Positions 1-7,516 of a stretch of 64,000 nucleotides of DNA are shown here, one piece after another. The stretch spans positions 1,426,001 to 1,490,000 of the forward strand of contig NZ_FOZL01000001.1 in assembly GCF_900114625.1 (NCBI RefSeq), given 5' to 3'. The stretch comes from Granulicella pectinivorans. GTDB taxonomy: Bacteria > Acidobacteriota > Terriglobia > Terriglobales > Acidobacteriaceae. The position numbers were made by a program, and so were the translations under genes. The notes under the pieces were generated by a model, which worked only from the letters and a program-made list of their open reading frames with translations, did not search any database and was not told the DNA's origin. Positions within the stretch are counted from its first letter, which is position 1. Every line of letters starts with the position of its first letter.

Positions 1-1
1 C

Positions 2-538
2 TGGCTGACGGAGTACTACCTTCTTACCTCGGCTGCCGGGGCGCTGTTCGCCGCGCTGCTGGCCATGACCGGGCTCTTCCGCATGAGTCCTCTGGTGGCT
101 GCGGCCGGGCCGCGCGGAGCCATCCTCGCTCTTCTTGTGGCTTCCGCCTACGTGTCCGGCGAAGAGATGATTCGCTTCAACTTCATCTTTACCTTGAAGC
201 TGAAGTATCTCGTTGCTATCTACGGGCTTTACTATCTCGCGATCCTTATCCTTGGGCCGAACCGCTTCGGTGCGCTGACCTGCCTGTGCTGCGGACTCGC
301 GGGCTACCTTTATATGCGCTATGCGCCGCGCCGCGGCTTCCTGCCGAACGCGAGCTTCAACCTCTCCGAACGCTATTACGCGATGCGCAACGACTATTAC
401 CGCCGCAAGCGCCGCAATGCCGCGAAGAAGTTCGAGGTCTACATGCGCAAGCAGGACCGCGAGGTTCACTTCGACAAGGAAGGCCGCTACGTCGCGCCGG
501 ATGACAAGGATCCCACCGACAAGCGGTGGATGAACTAG
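2..538 (+). CDS. Rhomboid-fold membrane protein, 5' end missing, catalytically degenerate
   Basis: The frame is open from the window edge, so the true start lies upstream. The visible part is the C-terminal half of a rhomboid-type membrane domain: hydrophobic helices, the family-typical stretch ending in KYLVAIYG, a final helix ending in GYLYMRY, and then a long basic cytoplasmic tail. The place where active rhomboids carry GxSG reads Gly-Pro-Arg-Gly (bases 107-118), so the nucleophile Ser is Arg. The usual Ala-His-Leu-Gly-Gly helix reads TCLCCG, so the catalytic His is missing. I infer a non-proteolytic rhomboid-like protein, perhaps a client-binding pseudoprotease. The stop lies one base from the convergent peptidase gene. 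Confidence 0.75.
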   Translation, partial: WLTEYYLLTSAAGALFAALLAMTGLFRMSPLVAAAGPRGAILALLVASAYVSGEEMIRFNFIFTLKLKYLVAIYGLYYLAILILGPNRFGALTCLCCGLAGYLYMRYAPRRGFLPNASFNLSERYYAMRNDYYRRKRRNAAKKFEVYMRKQDREVHFDKEGRYVAPDDKDPTDKRWMN

Positions 539-539
539 C

Positions 540-3017
540 CTACTTCGCAGCCGTCTTCTGGATCGGAGAGACCGCAGGCCGGACGTAGGTGTTCATCCAG
601 CGGTCGATCTCCCACAGCACATGCTGCCTGGTCTCCAGCGCGCCGTACGCGTGCGGCTCCAGTGGCAGAAAGACCAGCCGCACCGTGGCTCCCTGGCCCT
701 TCAGCGCGGCGTAGAAGCGTTCGCTCTGGATGGGATAGGTGCCGGTGTTGTCATCGGCTTCGCCGTGGATGAGCAGGATGGGCGTCTTGATCTTGTCCGC
801 ATAACTGAAGGGCGACATCTTGTTATAAAGGTCGGGCGCCTGCCAGTACGTGCGGTCTTCGTTCTGGAATCCGTAGGGCGTCAGGCTGCGGTTGTAGGCG
901 CCGCTCTCCGCGATACCGGCCCGGAAGATATCGGTATGGGCCAGCAGGTTGGCGGTCATGAAGGCACCGTAGCTATGGCCCATGACGGCAACGCGCGAGC
1001 GATCCACGACTCCCAGGCGAACGCCTTCGTCGATCGCGGCCTTGGCTCCTGCGACGAGTTGTTCCACGTAGGTATCGTTCGGCTGCTGGTCGCCTTCGCC
1101 GATGATGGGAATCGTAGCGCTATCGAGGATGGCGTAGCCGGACTGCACGAGGTACACATGCGACTGCCCGCCGAAGGTGGGATAGCGGTTGGGCGACCCC
1201 GCCACCTGGCTGGCTGCGTCGCGCGTCTTGAACTCGGCGGGATAGGCCTCCATGAGCGTGGGCAGTGGGCCTTGGCTCTTGTCGTAGCCGGCCGGCAGCC
1301 ACAGGGTCGCGGTGAGGTCGACGCCGTCGGCGCGCTTGTACTTCAGAAGCTGCTTGGTGGGCATTTTGACGCCGGCATAGCGTGCCGGGAAGACCGTCAG
1401 GGCTACGGGATCGCCACCGTGGAAGGGAGCCGCGAAGTAGTTCGGCGACATGGTCTGGCTCTCGCGGCGGATCAAGACCTTGTCGTCCGGCAGCAGGGCT
1501 ACAGGCTCGTCGTAATAGGGATCCGAGGAGCGAAAGAGGATCTGTTCTGCCCCGCCGCTGAGGGGCATGACCGCGAGGAAGGGTTTGTCGCCCGTGGGCG
1601 TTGCGCCCGGCGCGACGAAGTACACGCCCTGACCGTCCGCCGTAAGCTTCAGCACGCGCTTGCCGCTGGCGTTCTCGACCGTCAGCGGGCGTCCGGGGTT
1701 CTTGTAGCGCTCCTGCGACGAGCCGGAATAAAGCGTCTTGATCCCGTTGCCGGGCGATGATGGGTCGAATGCGACCAGCATCGATTTGCGATCGGAGAAG
1801 CGAGCCTCGCTGACGATGGCCAGGTGCTCGTTGCCCCACTCGATGCCGCGTCCGCCGCCCGGGCCGCCGCGCGCGATCCGCAACGGAGCCTCGTAGATCA
1901 TCGTCGGCTGGCCTTCGAACGGCTCGGGCAGCGACAGGACGCGGTCGTAGACCGCTGCGCCTTTCTTCGGCCGGCCTCCATCCGCGGCCTCCACCCAGAC
2001 CAGAGTCGCGGGTGCATCGCTGCGCCACTGGTAGTCGCGCGGTCCGGGCTCGACGGCGTCGCGTGAGATGGGCTGGCTGTCGAGCAGGGAGCGATCCTGC
2101 AGAACCTTCGGCACCCCGGCCTTCAGCGTGACGATCTCGGTCTTCATCGGAAAACGCTGCGCCGGAACCGTGTAGCTGAAGGGCCGGTGCAGCATCGAGA
2201 CCAGGGCGTACCTGCCGTCGGGTGACGGCGATACGCCTTCGAGCATGCCCTTTACCGGAAGCATGCGGGCGGGGCCAACCAGAGGCACAACCGCAAGCTG
2301 CGAGGTGGCGTAGTACTCGAAGATCGCTGAGTCGGTCTCGGTCTGAAGCATGTCCTCATAGGTGGGAGCGGGTGTGACCTTGCCCAGGTTCTCACTGATG
2401 TCAGGGCCTGCCGGAATCTCGCTCTGCCTGGGAGCCGCGCCGCGTGGTGTGGGAATGACCTTGCACAGCAATGCCTTCGCGTCCGGGAGCCACTCGCAGG
2501 GCGTGCGGCCAAGCACGGCATCGAGATGCACGGTGCCGAGTCGATGCGCATGAGACGCCACCACGTCGATGACCCAGAGCTCCAGCCCGGCTGTTGCTGT
2601 AACGTCGTTGCGCTCCACAAACGCCACGTGCTTCGAGTCCGGCGACCAGACGGCATTGGTCAGCCTCATCTTGGCCGGGAGGCCGGTGATCAGCCTGGCT
2701 GGTCCTCCGACGCGCTGCAAACTCGCACCGATCGCGTATTGCTCCACGCTCGGCCCGCTTACCTTCGGGTTGAAGCGAATGCCTGCGAGGCGATAGCGCG
2801 GCTGGGCGACATCGGCGATCGTGGGGAACGTCGCCGGCTGCTGGATCAGCATGGTCCTGCCATCGGGCGAGAGCAGCACCTCAGGCGTGCGAGGGGCGTC
2901 CAGCAACTGCTCAATGGGCGCGGGCGGCTTCTGGTAGGTTAGCGCGGTCTGCGCTCCTGCTGCGAATGTGCCCAGTGCCACGACCGATACGCCTGTCCAA
3001 CGAACCATCCGCTTCAT
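540..3017 (-). CDS. Secreted S9-family peptidase (prolyl oligopeptidase fold, glutamyl-endopeptidase-like)
   Basis: This is an 825-residue exported serine peptidase. The start at 3017 is chosen because GGAGA lies about 8 nt upstream and the protein then opens with a typical signal peptide (MKRMVRWTG, hydrophobic core, Ala-Gly-Ala-Gln). An upstream in-frame start would add 39 arginine-rich residues with no signal character. An N-terminal beta-propeller-like region (about 40-540) with WSPDSKHVAF-type blades precedes an alpha/beta-hydrolase domain. The nucleophile is Ser682 in GHSYGAF, the acid is Asp755 or Asp756 in HGEADDN, and the histidine is His789 in PLEPHAYG. The PLExHxY ending is typical of S9D glutamyl endopeptidases, so cleavage after Glu is a reasonable inference but not proven. 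Confidence 0.88.
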   Translation of the reverse strand: MKRMVRWTGVSVVALGTFAAGAQTALTYQKPPAPIEQLLDAPRTPEVLLSPDGRTMLIQQPATFPTIADVAQPRYRLAGIRFNPKVSGPSVEQYAIGASLQRVGGPARLITGLPAKMRLTNAVWSPDSKHVAFVERNDVTATAGLELWVIDVVASHAHRLGTVHLDAVLGRTPCEWLPDAKALLCKVIPTPRGAAPRQSEIPAGPDISENLGKVTPAPTYEDMLQTETDSAIFEYYATSQLAVVPLVGPARMLPVKGMLEGVSPSPDGRYALVSMLHRPFSYTVPAQRFPMKTEIVTLKAGVPKVLQDRSLLDSQPISRDAVEPGPRDYQWRSDAPATLVWVEAADGGRPKKGAAVYDRVLSLPEPFEGQPTMIYEAPLRIARGGPGGGRGIEWGNEHLAIVSEARFSDRKSMLVAFDPSSPGNGIKTLYSGSSQERYKNPGRPLTVENASGKRVLKLTADGQGVYFVAPGATPTGDKPFLAVMPLSGGAEQILFRSSDPYYDEPVALLPDDKVLIRRESQTMSPNYFAAPFHGGDPVALTVFPARYAGVKMPTKQLLKYKRADGVDLTATLWLPAGYDKSQGPLPTLMEAYPAEFKTRDAASQVAGSPNRYPTFGGQSHVYLVQSGYAILDSATIPIIGEGDQQPNDTYVEQLVAGAKAAIDEGVRLGVVDRSRVAVMGHSYGAFMTANLLAHTDIFRAGIAESGAYNRSLTPYGFQNEDRTYWQAPDLYNKMSPFSYADKIKTPILLIHGEADDNTGTYPIQSERFYAALKGQGATVRLVFLPLEPHAYGALETRQHVLWEIDRWMNTYVRPAVSPIQKTAAK

Positions 3018-3336
3018 TGCCTGTGTCTCCGCTTGCCGATCTCTCGTCCAACGCGATGGCGCAGCGCGGAAGTGCCGGGGAAACGCACGCGCGGGGAAGG
3101 CCATCATCCTGGAAACGATGGTGCGAATATACACGAACGGGCGAAGGGGCCGGTCACGGTCTGTGGCTACGGAACGAGCCCTTGGCGACTGCGACTGCGA
3201 GGGATAGAGGTTCCTCTATAGTGGCCGTCCTCTGGCCCACGGCAGCCAGATTGGGATAGCCACCAGGCGGAGTCCGCTGGAAAGTTCCCTTATGTCGGAA
3301 GGATGACCGACAAGCGTTTGGCGGCTAGCGTGGAAT
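3018..3336. other. Gene-free stretch with one short operator-like palindrome
   Basis: I see no convincing coding frame here. The only structured element is the inverted repeat ATAGAGG-tt-CCTCTAT at 3204-3219, about 190 bases upstream of the peptidase start, which could be an operator. The remaining sequence has no repeat, tRNA fold or terminator that I can recognise. Confidence 0.4.
3204..3219. promoter_or_regulatory. Perfect 7-bp inverted repeat, possible operator
   Basis: ATAGAGG, a TT spacer, then CCTCTAT form a perfect dyad of 7 + 2 + 7 bases. It lies in the gap between the peptidase gene and the small CxxC gene, both on the minus strand. The loop is too small and there is no U-run, so a protein-binding site is more likely than a terminator. 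Confidence 0.3.
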
Positions 3337-3582
3337 TCATGTGTGAGGGACCGAGGTCTCGGTTGAGAGCAAGCAGAGTACAGGCTGCACCTGGCCTCGA
3401 CCCTCGCGGTCATTCGTCATCATCATCCGTGCCACGGAGTCGAGCGCACAGCGATGGTGTATTTCCAGCCTGGGCAGGAGTGGTTCCGTCGAGGCATGGG
3501 CGGTCGTCCGGAAGCACGTTGGGCAGATGGAATCCCACGTTCCGTCGCCATTTTCGCGATGATGGTACATAACGGGTCGCAT
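3337..3582 (-). CDS. Small CxxC/HxRC protein, possible zinc-binding
   Basis: This 81-residue frame begins MRPVMYHHRENGDGTWDS and contains ICPTCF followed about 25 residues later by HHRC. That pattern (Cys-x2-Cys, then His/Cys) suggests a small metal-binding knuckle. ATG at 3582 is chosen because CGAGG lies 5 nt before it; the next ATG at 3570 has no such site. The first half reads like a compact domain, while the last 35 residues are less convincing. I do not recognise a named family. The alternative is a chance frame in an otherwise gene-poor region; the clear Shine-Dalgarno sequence and the motif argue against that. Confidence 0.45.
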   Translation of the reverse strand: MRPVMYHHRENGDGTWDSICPTCFRTTAHASTEPLLPRLEIHHRCALDSVARMMMTNDREGRGQVQPVLCLLSTETSVPHT

Positions 3583-3629
3583 AGAGCCTCGAGGCAATTG
3601 GCTAACATCCAGCCCGCAACGGAGGGCGT

Positions 3630-3785
3630 ATGGCAGATACGATTTTGGTGACAGCAGTGGACCGTGATCATGGAGACGGTATCTTCGTCAGCTTTTCGGA
3701 CGGGACGCACGCACAGTATTCCGTCGATGAGCTTCTTGCGCTCAGGCCCGTGCGCGAATCAGATGAAGACTCCGGTTCGGTTTGA
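3630..3785 (+). CDS. 51-residue microprotein with a short beta-rich motif
   Basis: ATG at 3630 is preceded by GGAGG with good spacing (bases 3621-3625). The 51-residue product begins MADTILVTAVDRDHGDGIFV, followed by SFSDGTHAQYSVDELLALRP and an acidic tail. The central pattern, Gly-Ile-x-Val-Ser-Phe-x-Asp-Gly-x-x-Ala-x-Tyr-Ser, recurs in the 48-residue product at 5279-5425, as Gly-Val-x-Val-Thr-Phe-x-Asn-Gly-x-x-Ala-x-Phe-Ser. That resemblance between two short frames with independent start signals supports both being genes. A small beta-barrel or strand-turn-strand fold is my inference. The function is unknown. Confidence 0.6.
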   Translation: MADTILVTAVDRDHGDGIFVSFSDGTHAQYSVDELLALRPVRESDEDSGSV

Positions 3786-3987
3786 AGGGTGCTGGGCCCT
3801 CACGCTTGTCCGCGAGAGGCGACGGTGCAGGAGACACATGCGCGATGGGGGATTCGCCGCGTTGACCGGTAGAGCTCGAGCCTTCCCGGTCATCGTCCAG
3901 CGACACTCTTCGGGTATCGAAAATCGTATGCTTGCCTTGCATGGGCCCCACCTCGAAGACCAACGATAGCGGGTTCTCCCTGGACAT
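3742..3987 (-). CDS. Possible 81-residue protein downstream of khpA
   Basis: This is an ATG-initiated frame 25 bases downstream of the khpA stop on the same strand, beginning MSRENPLSLVFEVGPMQGKH. The first 30 residues look protein-like and the rest is polar, Pro/Ser-rich and probably disordered. There is no Shine-Dalgarno sequence, and the 3' end overlaps the convergent 51-residue gene by 44 bases. Third-position GC is only moderate. It could be a cotranscribed gene or a chance frame, and I give it low weight. Confidence 0.25.
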   Translation of the reverse strand: MSRENPLSLVFEVGPMQGKHTIFDTRRVSLDDDREGSSSTGQRGESPIAHVSPAPSPLADKREGPAPFKPNRSLHLIRARA

Positions 3988-4012
3988 GCTGAGCCGAATT
4001 GCTCTGAGAGGT

Positions 4013-4270
<258 letters not shown>

Positions 4271-4492
4271 AGCCACTATGTTCGCAGGATGACATAGCGC
4301 ACACAAGCAAAATATGGATGATCTCCTTCCACTTGTTGCGTTTGGAGCTTTGCGCCGCGATCTGGCTCATGAGATTGAAAAAATGTTTCCGATGAGCAAT
4401 GGGGAACAGTATCGACAGGTCTCCTCTTCTATCCTGCTGGTCGGAGGGACCGCAAGCCCTTGCCAGCCCAAAGATTGTGCAGGTGAAAAGGC

Positions 4493-5233
4493 ATGCCGAT
4501 TCCCGTCTTTCGAAACACCATCCTGAAGGCGCTCCATCCCGACATTATCCTGCGGCTCAATCTCAAACCGGTTGTCTTCGAGGTAGAGCACGAGTTCGAA
4601 TTTCCCGGCAAGCCGATTCAACACCTGTTCTTCGTCGAGGCAGGCATGGCTTCCATGACGGTCACTTTTATGAATGGTGCGCAGGTCGAGGTTGGCACCT
4701 TCGGTTACGAATCCGTCATCGGCGTATCCGCCTTGATGGGGACGAAGAAGAGTCTGAATCGGGTCTATACCCAGATCGCGGGCCGTGGATACTCGTGCCT
4801 CATGGAAGCCGCCAGGCGCGAATTCGAGTGTGGCGGCCAGTTCCAAAGACTTGCGCTGGCGTATGTCCAGGCGCAGCTCGTGCAGTCGGCGCAATCCACG
4901 GCCTGCAATGCGAAGCATGAGGTCGAAAGCCGTCTGGCCCGATGGCTCCTGATCTGCGCGGACCGGGGAAACGACGACAACTTCACGATGTCGCACGACT
5001 TTCTGGCGGAGATGCTGGGAAGCACGCGGCCCTCGGTTTCCATTGCAGCCAGGACGCTGAAGCTGGAAGGACTCATCGACTACACTCGGGGCGAGATTCG
5101 CATCCTGGACGTTGCGGGGCTCAAGAAAAGGTCCTGTGAGTGCTACCAGGTGATCAAGGACCACCTGGATCACTACGCCAATTTCAGCCACTCCGAGGAC
5201 CGGAGCAAAGACCTCCGCTGCGTCGCTCTGTAA
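4493..5233 (+). CDS. Crp/Fnr-family transcriptional regulator
   Basis: A 246-residue regulator with an N-terminal cyclic-nucleotide-binding-like jelly roll (about 20-140) and a C-terminal winged helix (about 160-225), where MSHDFLAEMLGSTRPSVSIA forms the helix-turn-helix. The phosphate-binding cassette of true cAMP receptors (Gly-Glu with an Arg-Ser/Thr pair) is not visible, and there is no N-terminal Cys cluster as in Fnr. The signal is therefore unknown. AAGG one base before the ATG, with a GGTG just upstream, supports this start. The gene is followed after 45 bases by a 48-residue microprotein on the same strand, so the two may be cotranscribed. Confidence 0.85.
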   Translation: MPIPVFRNTILKALHPDIILRLNLKPVVFEVEHEFEFPGKPIQHLFFVEAGMASMTVTFMNGAQVEVGTFGYESVIGVSALMGTKKSLNRVYTQIAGRGYSCLMEAARREFECGGQFQRLALAYVQAQLVQSAQSTACNAKHEVESRLARWLLICADRGNDDNFTMSHDFLAEMLGSTRPSVSIAARTLKLEGLIDYTRGEIRILDVAGLKKRSCECYQVIKDHLDHYANFSHSEDRSKDLRCVAL

Positions 5234-5278
5234 GAGCCGATACCGACAAGCTTCCCCGAAAAGCCTAGTGTCAGAGAT

Positions 5279-5425
5279 ATGGAACCACTTTGCATTACGG
5301 AAACGGAATGTATCGATAATGGAGTGCTGGTGACCTTCGATAACGGCGTCACCGCGCTCTTCTCGGCGCCCTTCCTGTTCGCCCATCTCAGCGAGGCCAT
5401 TGAGGTCTGCGATACAGGGCTGTGA
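5279..5425 (+). CDS. 48-residue microprotein related to the one at 3630
   Basis: The frame begins MEPLCITETECIDNGVLVTF and continues with DNGVTALFSAPFLFAHLSEA. The core matches the 51-residue product at 3630-3785 position by position (Gly, Val, Phe, Gly, Ala and Ser identical, others conservative). It starts 45 bases after the Crp/Fnr gene stop and ends just before a strong hairpin. Upstream of the ATG there is only a weak purine stretch (AGTGTCAGAGAT), so translation may be coupled or weak. The function is unknown. It may be a small partner of the regulator or of the 51-residue protein; that is inference. Confidence 0.55.
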   Translation: MEPLCITETECIDNGVLVTFDNGVTALFSAPFLFAHLSEAIEVCDTGL

Positions 5426-5458
5426 TCGCTCCCACGGAACGTGCACCCGCTCAAGCAG

Positions 5459-5490
5459 AAGGTCCACCTCCGAAGCCGGATGTGGACCTT
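5459..5490. terminator. Bidirectional terminator hairpin
   Basis: AAGGTCCAC pairs with GTGGACCTT around a 14-base loop and is followed by TTCC on the plus strand. It sits between the plus-strand microprotein and the minus-strand aspS 3' end, so it can serve both. Confidence 0.7.
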
Positions 5491-5506
5491 TTCCGCAGAA
5501 GAACCC

Positions 5507-7360
5507 TTAGCTGCGTGTTGCGATCCGCAGGCTGAGTTCCTTCAACTGCTGTTCGCTCACATCGCTCGGAGCATCGACCATCAGGTCGATCGCCTTGGCC
5601 GTCTTCGGGAATGCGATCACCTCGCGGAGGCTCGTCGCACCGGCCAGGATCATGACGATACGATCCAGCCCAAGCGCGATGCCGCCGTGTGGAGGCGTGC
5701 CGTACTCAAGCGCATCGAGGAAGAAGCCGAAGCGCTCCTTTGCTTCTTCATCCGACATGCCGAGCGAACGGAAGATCTCCGCCTGCACATCCTTGCGGTG
5801 GATACGGATCGAGCCCGACCCGAGCTCCGTGCCGTTCAGCACAACGTCGTAGGCGAGTGCGCGGACGGCACCCTTGTCCGACGTCAGGCGACCGGCCTTG
5901 ATGTCCTCTTCGTGCGGCGAGGTGAAGGGATGGTGCGCGGCGTTCCAGACCTTCGCTTCTTCGTCCCACTCGTACATGGGGAAGTCGGTGACCCAGAGGA
6001 ACTTGAAGTCCGCCTCGGTGCCGGTCTTGGTGTAGAAGCCGTGCTTGTCGGCATACTTTTGGCCGAGCTGCAGACGAAGCGCGCCGACCTTCTTCCAGAT
6101 CCACTGCACGTCGTAGTTCCACATCGCGGGGGTGCCCAGCTTCGGCGTCACGACAACGCTCAAATCGCCCGCTTCCAGCGCCTTGCCGTAGAAGGTCTCC
6201 AGCTCGGTCGAAAGCTGTGCGTGGATCGCGTTCGCCAGCGGCGCGAAGGTCTCGTTGGTGCCCAGCCGAGCGAGATCGAGCACATCGAGTCCCGAATCGC
6301 CAAAGCTCGCGCGAATTTCGCTCAATAGCGACTTGCGCGCCGTGCCGCTCAGCTCGCCGACGCGGGGAATCGTGAAGCCGAGCACAGGCAAGCCCTGCTC
6401 GATCTTCAGCGTCTCGCGTAGCTCCGCCGTCAGCTCGGTTGAGAGATCGACCATCGCCGGCAGACGCATATCCGGCTTGTCGATGCCGTACTTCGCGATG
6501 GCGTTGTCGTAGGTCATCTGCACGAATGGCGTCTTGAGATCGATGCCGGCGGTCTTGAACGCAGCGGTCAAAAAACCCTCGACGACCTTGAAGACCGTCT
6601 CCTGCCGCGGGAACGTCATCTCGAGATCGATCTGGGTGAACTCCGGCTGGCGATCCGCGCGGAGATCCTCATCGCGGAAGCAGCGCGCAATCTGGAAGTA
6701 CTTGTCGAAGCCCGAGATCATCAGGATCTGCTTGAAGATCTGCGGCGACTGCGGCAGCGCATAGAACTGGCCGCCATGCACGCGGCTGGGCACGAGATAG
6801 TCACGCGCGCCTTCGGGGGTCGACCGCGTCATGAACGGCGTCTCGATCTCCAGGAAGCCCTCGTCCGAGAGGTAGTTGCGGATGGCACGCGCGACCTTGC
6901 TGCGCAGCGCGAAGTTGTACTGCATCGCCGGGCGGCGCAGGTCGAGATAGCGGTACTTCAGCCGCACCTCTTCGTTCACCGCGCCCTCTTCCGCGATCGG
7001 GAAGGGAGGCGTCTTCGCCTCGTTCAGAATCAGCAACTCGCTGGCAAGCACTTCGACCTCGCCGGTGGCCATATTCGGATTTTCGAGGCCGGCGGCGCGG
7101 CGGCGGACTTTGCCAACGACCGCAACCACGTACTCAGGGCGCGACTGCTCGCCTTTGCCGTGTGCAATCGGGGCGAACTCGTTATCGAGCACCACCTGGG
7201 CGAGCCCGGTGCGGTCGCGCAGATCGAGGAAGATCAGGTTGCCATGGTCGCGGCGCCGGTTCACCCAGCCCATCAAAACGACGGTCGTACCGTCATCACT
7301 AGCGCGGAGATCTCCGCAGTACTTGGTGCGTTCGAGCGTGCCTAAAAAGTCGAGTGTCAC
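5507..7360 (-). CDS. aspS: Aspartate--tRNA ligase, probably non-discriminating (Asp/Asn)
   Basis: A 617-residue bacterial-type AspRS: an N-terminal OB-fold anticodon domain (about 1-110), class II motif 2 (FRDEDLRADRQPEFTQIDLE), a GAD insertion domain (about 290-420), and motif 3 (ALGLDRIVMIL). The anticodon domain carries His39 (RRRDHGN) and Gly91 (AAGLENPN). These are the residues found in non-discriminating AspRS such as that of Pseudomonas aeruginosa (His31, Gly83), whereas discriminating enzymes such as that of E. coli have Leu at the first position. The enzyme may therefore also make Asp-tRNA(Asn) for GatCAB. Translation starts at GTG, 9 nt after a TACAAT box, with no Shine-Dalgarno sequence. 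Confidence 0.95.
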   Translation of the reverse strand: MTLDFLGTLERTKYCGDLRASDDGTTVVLMGWVNRRRDHGNLIFLDLRDRTGLAQVVLDNEFAPIAHGKGEQSRPEYVVAVVGKVRRRAAGLENPNMATGEVEVLASELLILNEAKTPPFPIAEEGAVNEEVRLKYRYLDLRRPAMQYNFALRSKVARAIRNYLSDEGFLEIETPFMTRSTPEGARDYLVPSRVHGGQFYALPQSPQIFKQILMISGFDKYFQIARCFRDEDLRADRQPEFTQIDLEMTFPRQETVFKVVEGFLTAAFKTAGIDLKTPFVQMTYDNAIAKYGIDKPDMRLPAMVDLSTELTAELRETLKIEQGLPVLGFTIPRVGELSGTARKSLLSEIRASFGDSGLDVLDLARLGTNETFAPLANAIHAQLSTELETFYGKALEAGDLSVVVTPKLGTPAMWNYDVQWIWKKVGALRLQLGQKYADKHGFYTKTGTEADFKFLWVTDFPMYEWDEEAKVWNAAHHPFTSPHEEDIKAGRLTSDKGAVRALAYDVVLNGTELGSGSIRIHRKDVQAEIFRSLGMSDEEAKERFGFFLDALEYGTPPHGGIALGLDRIVMILAGATSLREVIAFPKTAKAIDLMVDAPSDVSEQQLKELSLRIATRS

Positions 7361-7369
7361 AATGTTTCT

Positions 7370-7375
7370 ATTGTA
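7370..7375 (-). promoter_or_regulatory. -10 box for (near-)leaderless aspS
   Basis: TACAAT on the minus strand lies 9 nt before the aspS GTG. Transcription would start at or within a few bases of the initiation codon. No ribosome binding site is visible. Confidence 0.5.
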
Positions 7376-7417
7376 GGCGTTCGCAAGCCCTTTTAGTCCC
7401 TCGGGCGTCTTACCCCA

Positions 7418-7486
7418 TTGGTCGGCAACGAAATTTATTACCGACCAACAGGAGGCCCACCGCGAAGCGCAATACGTGTCACGAAG
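7418..7486. repeat. Dispersed hairpin repeat, copy A
   Basis: TTGGTCGG (7418-7425) pairs with CCGACCAA (7441-7448). The 38 bases from 7421 match the element at 14626-14663 at about 27 of 38 positions, and both copies carry ATACGNGTCACGAAG a little downstream (7472-7486 here). It lies between the aspS promoter and the 3' end of the phosphodiesterase gene. It may be a REP-like element. Confidence 0.5.
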
Positions 7487-7516
7487 TGACCGTCGCCCGC
7501 ATAGGGCGCCTTTGTC

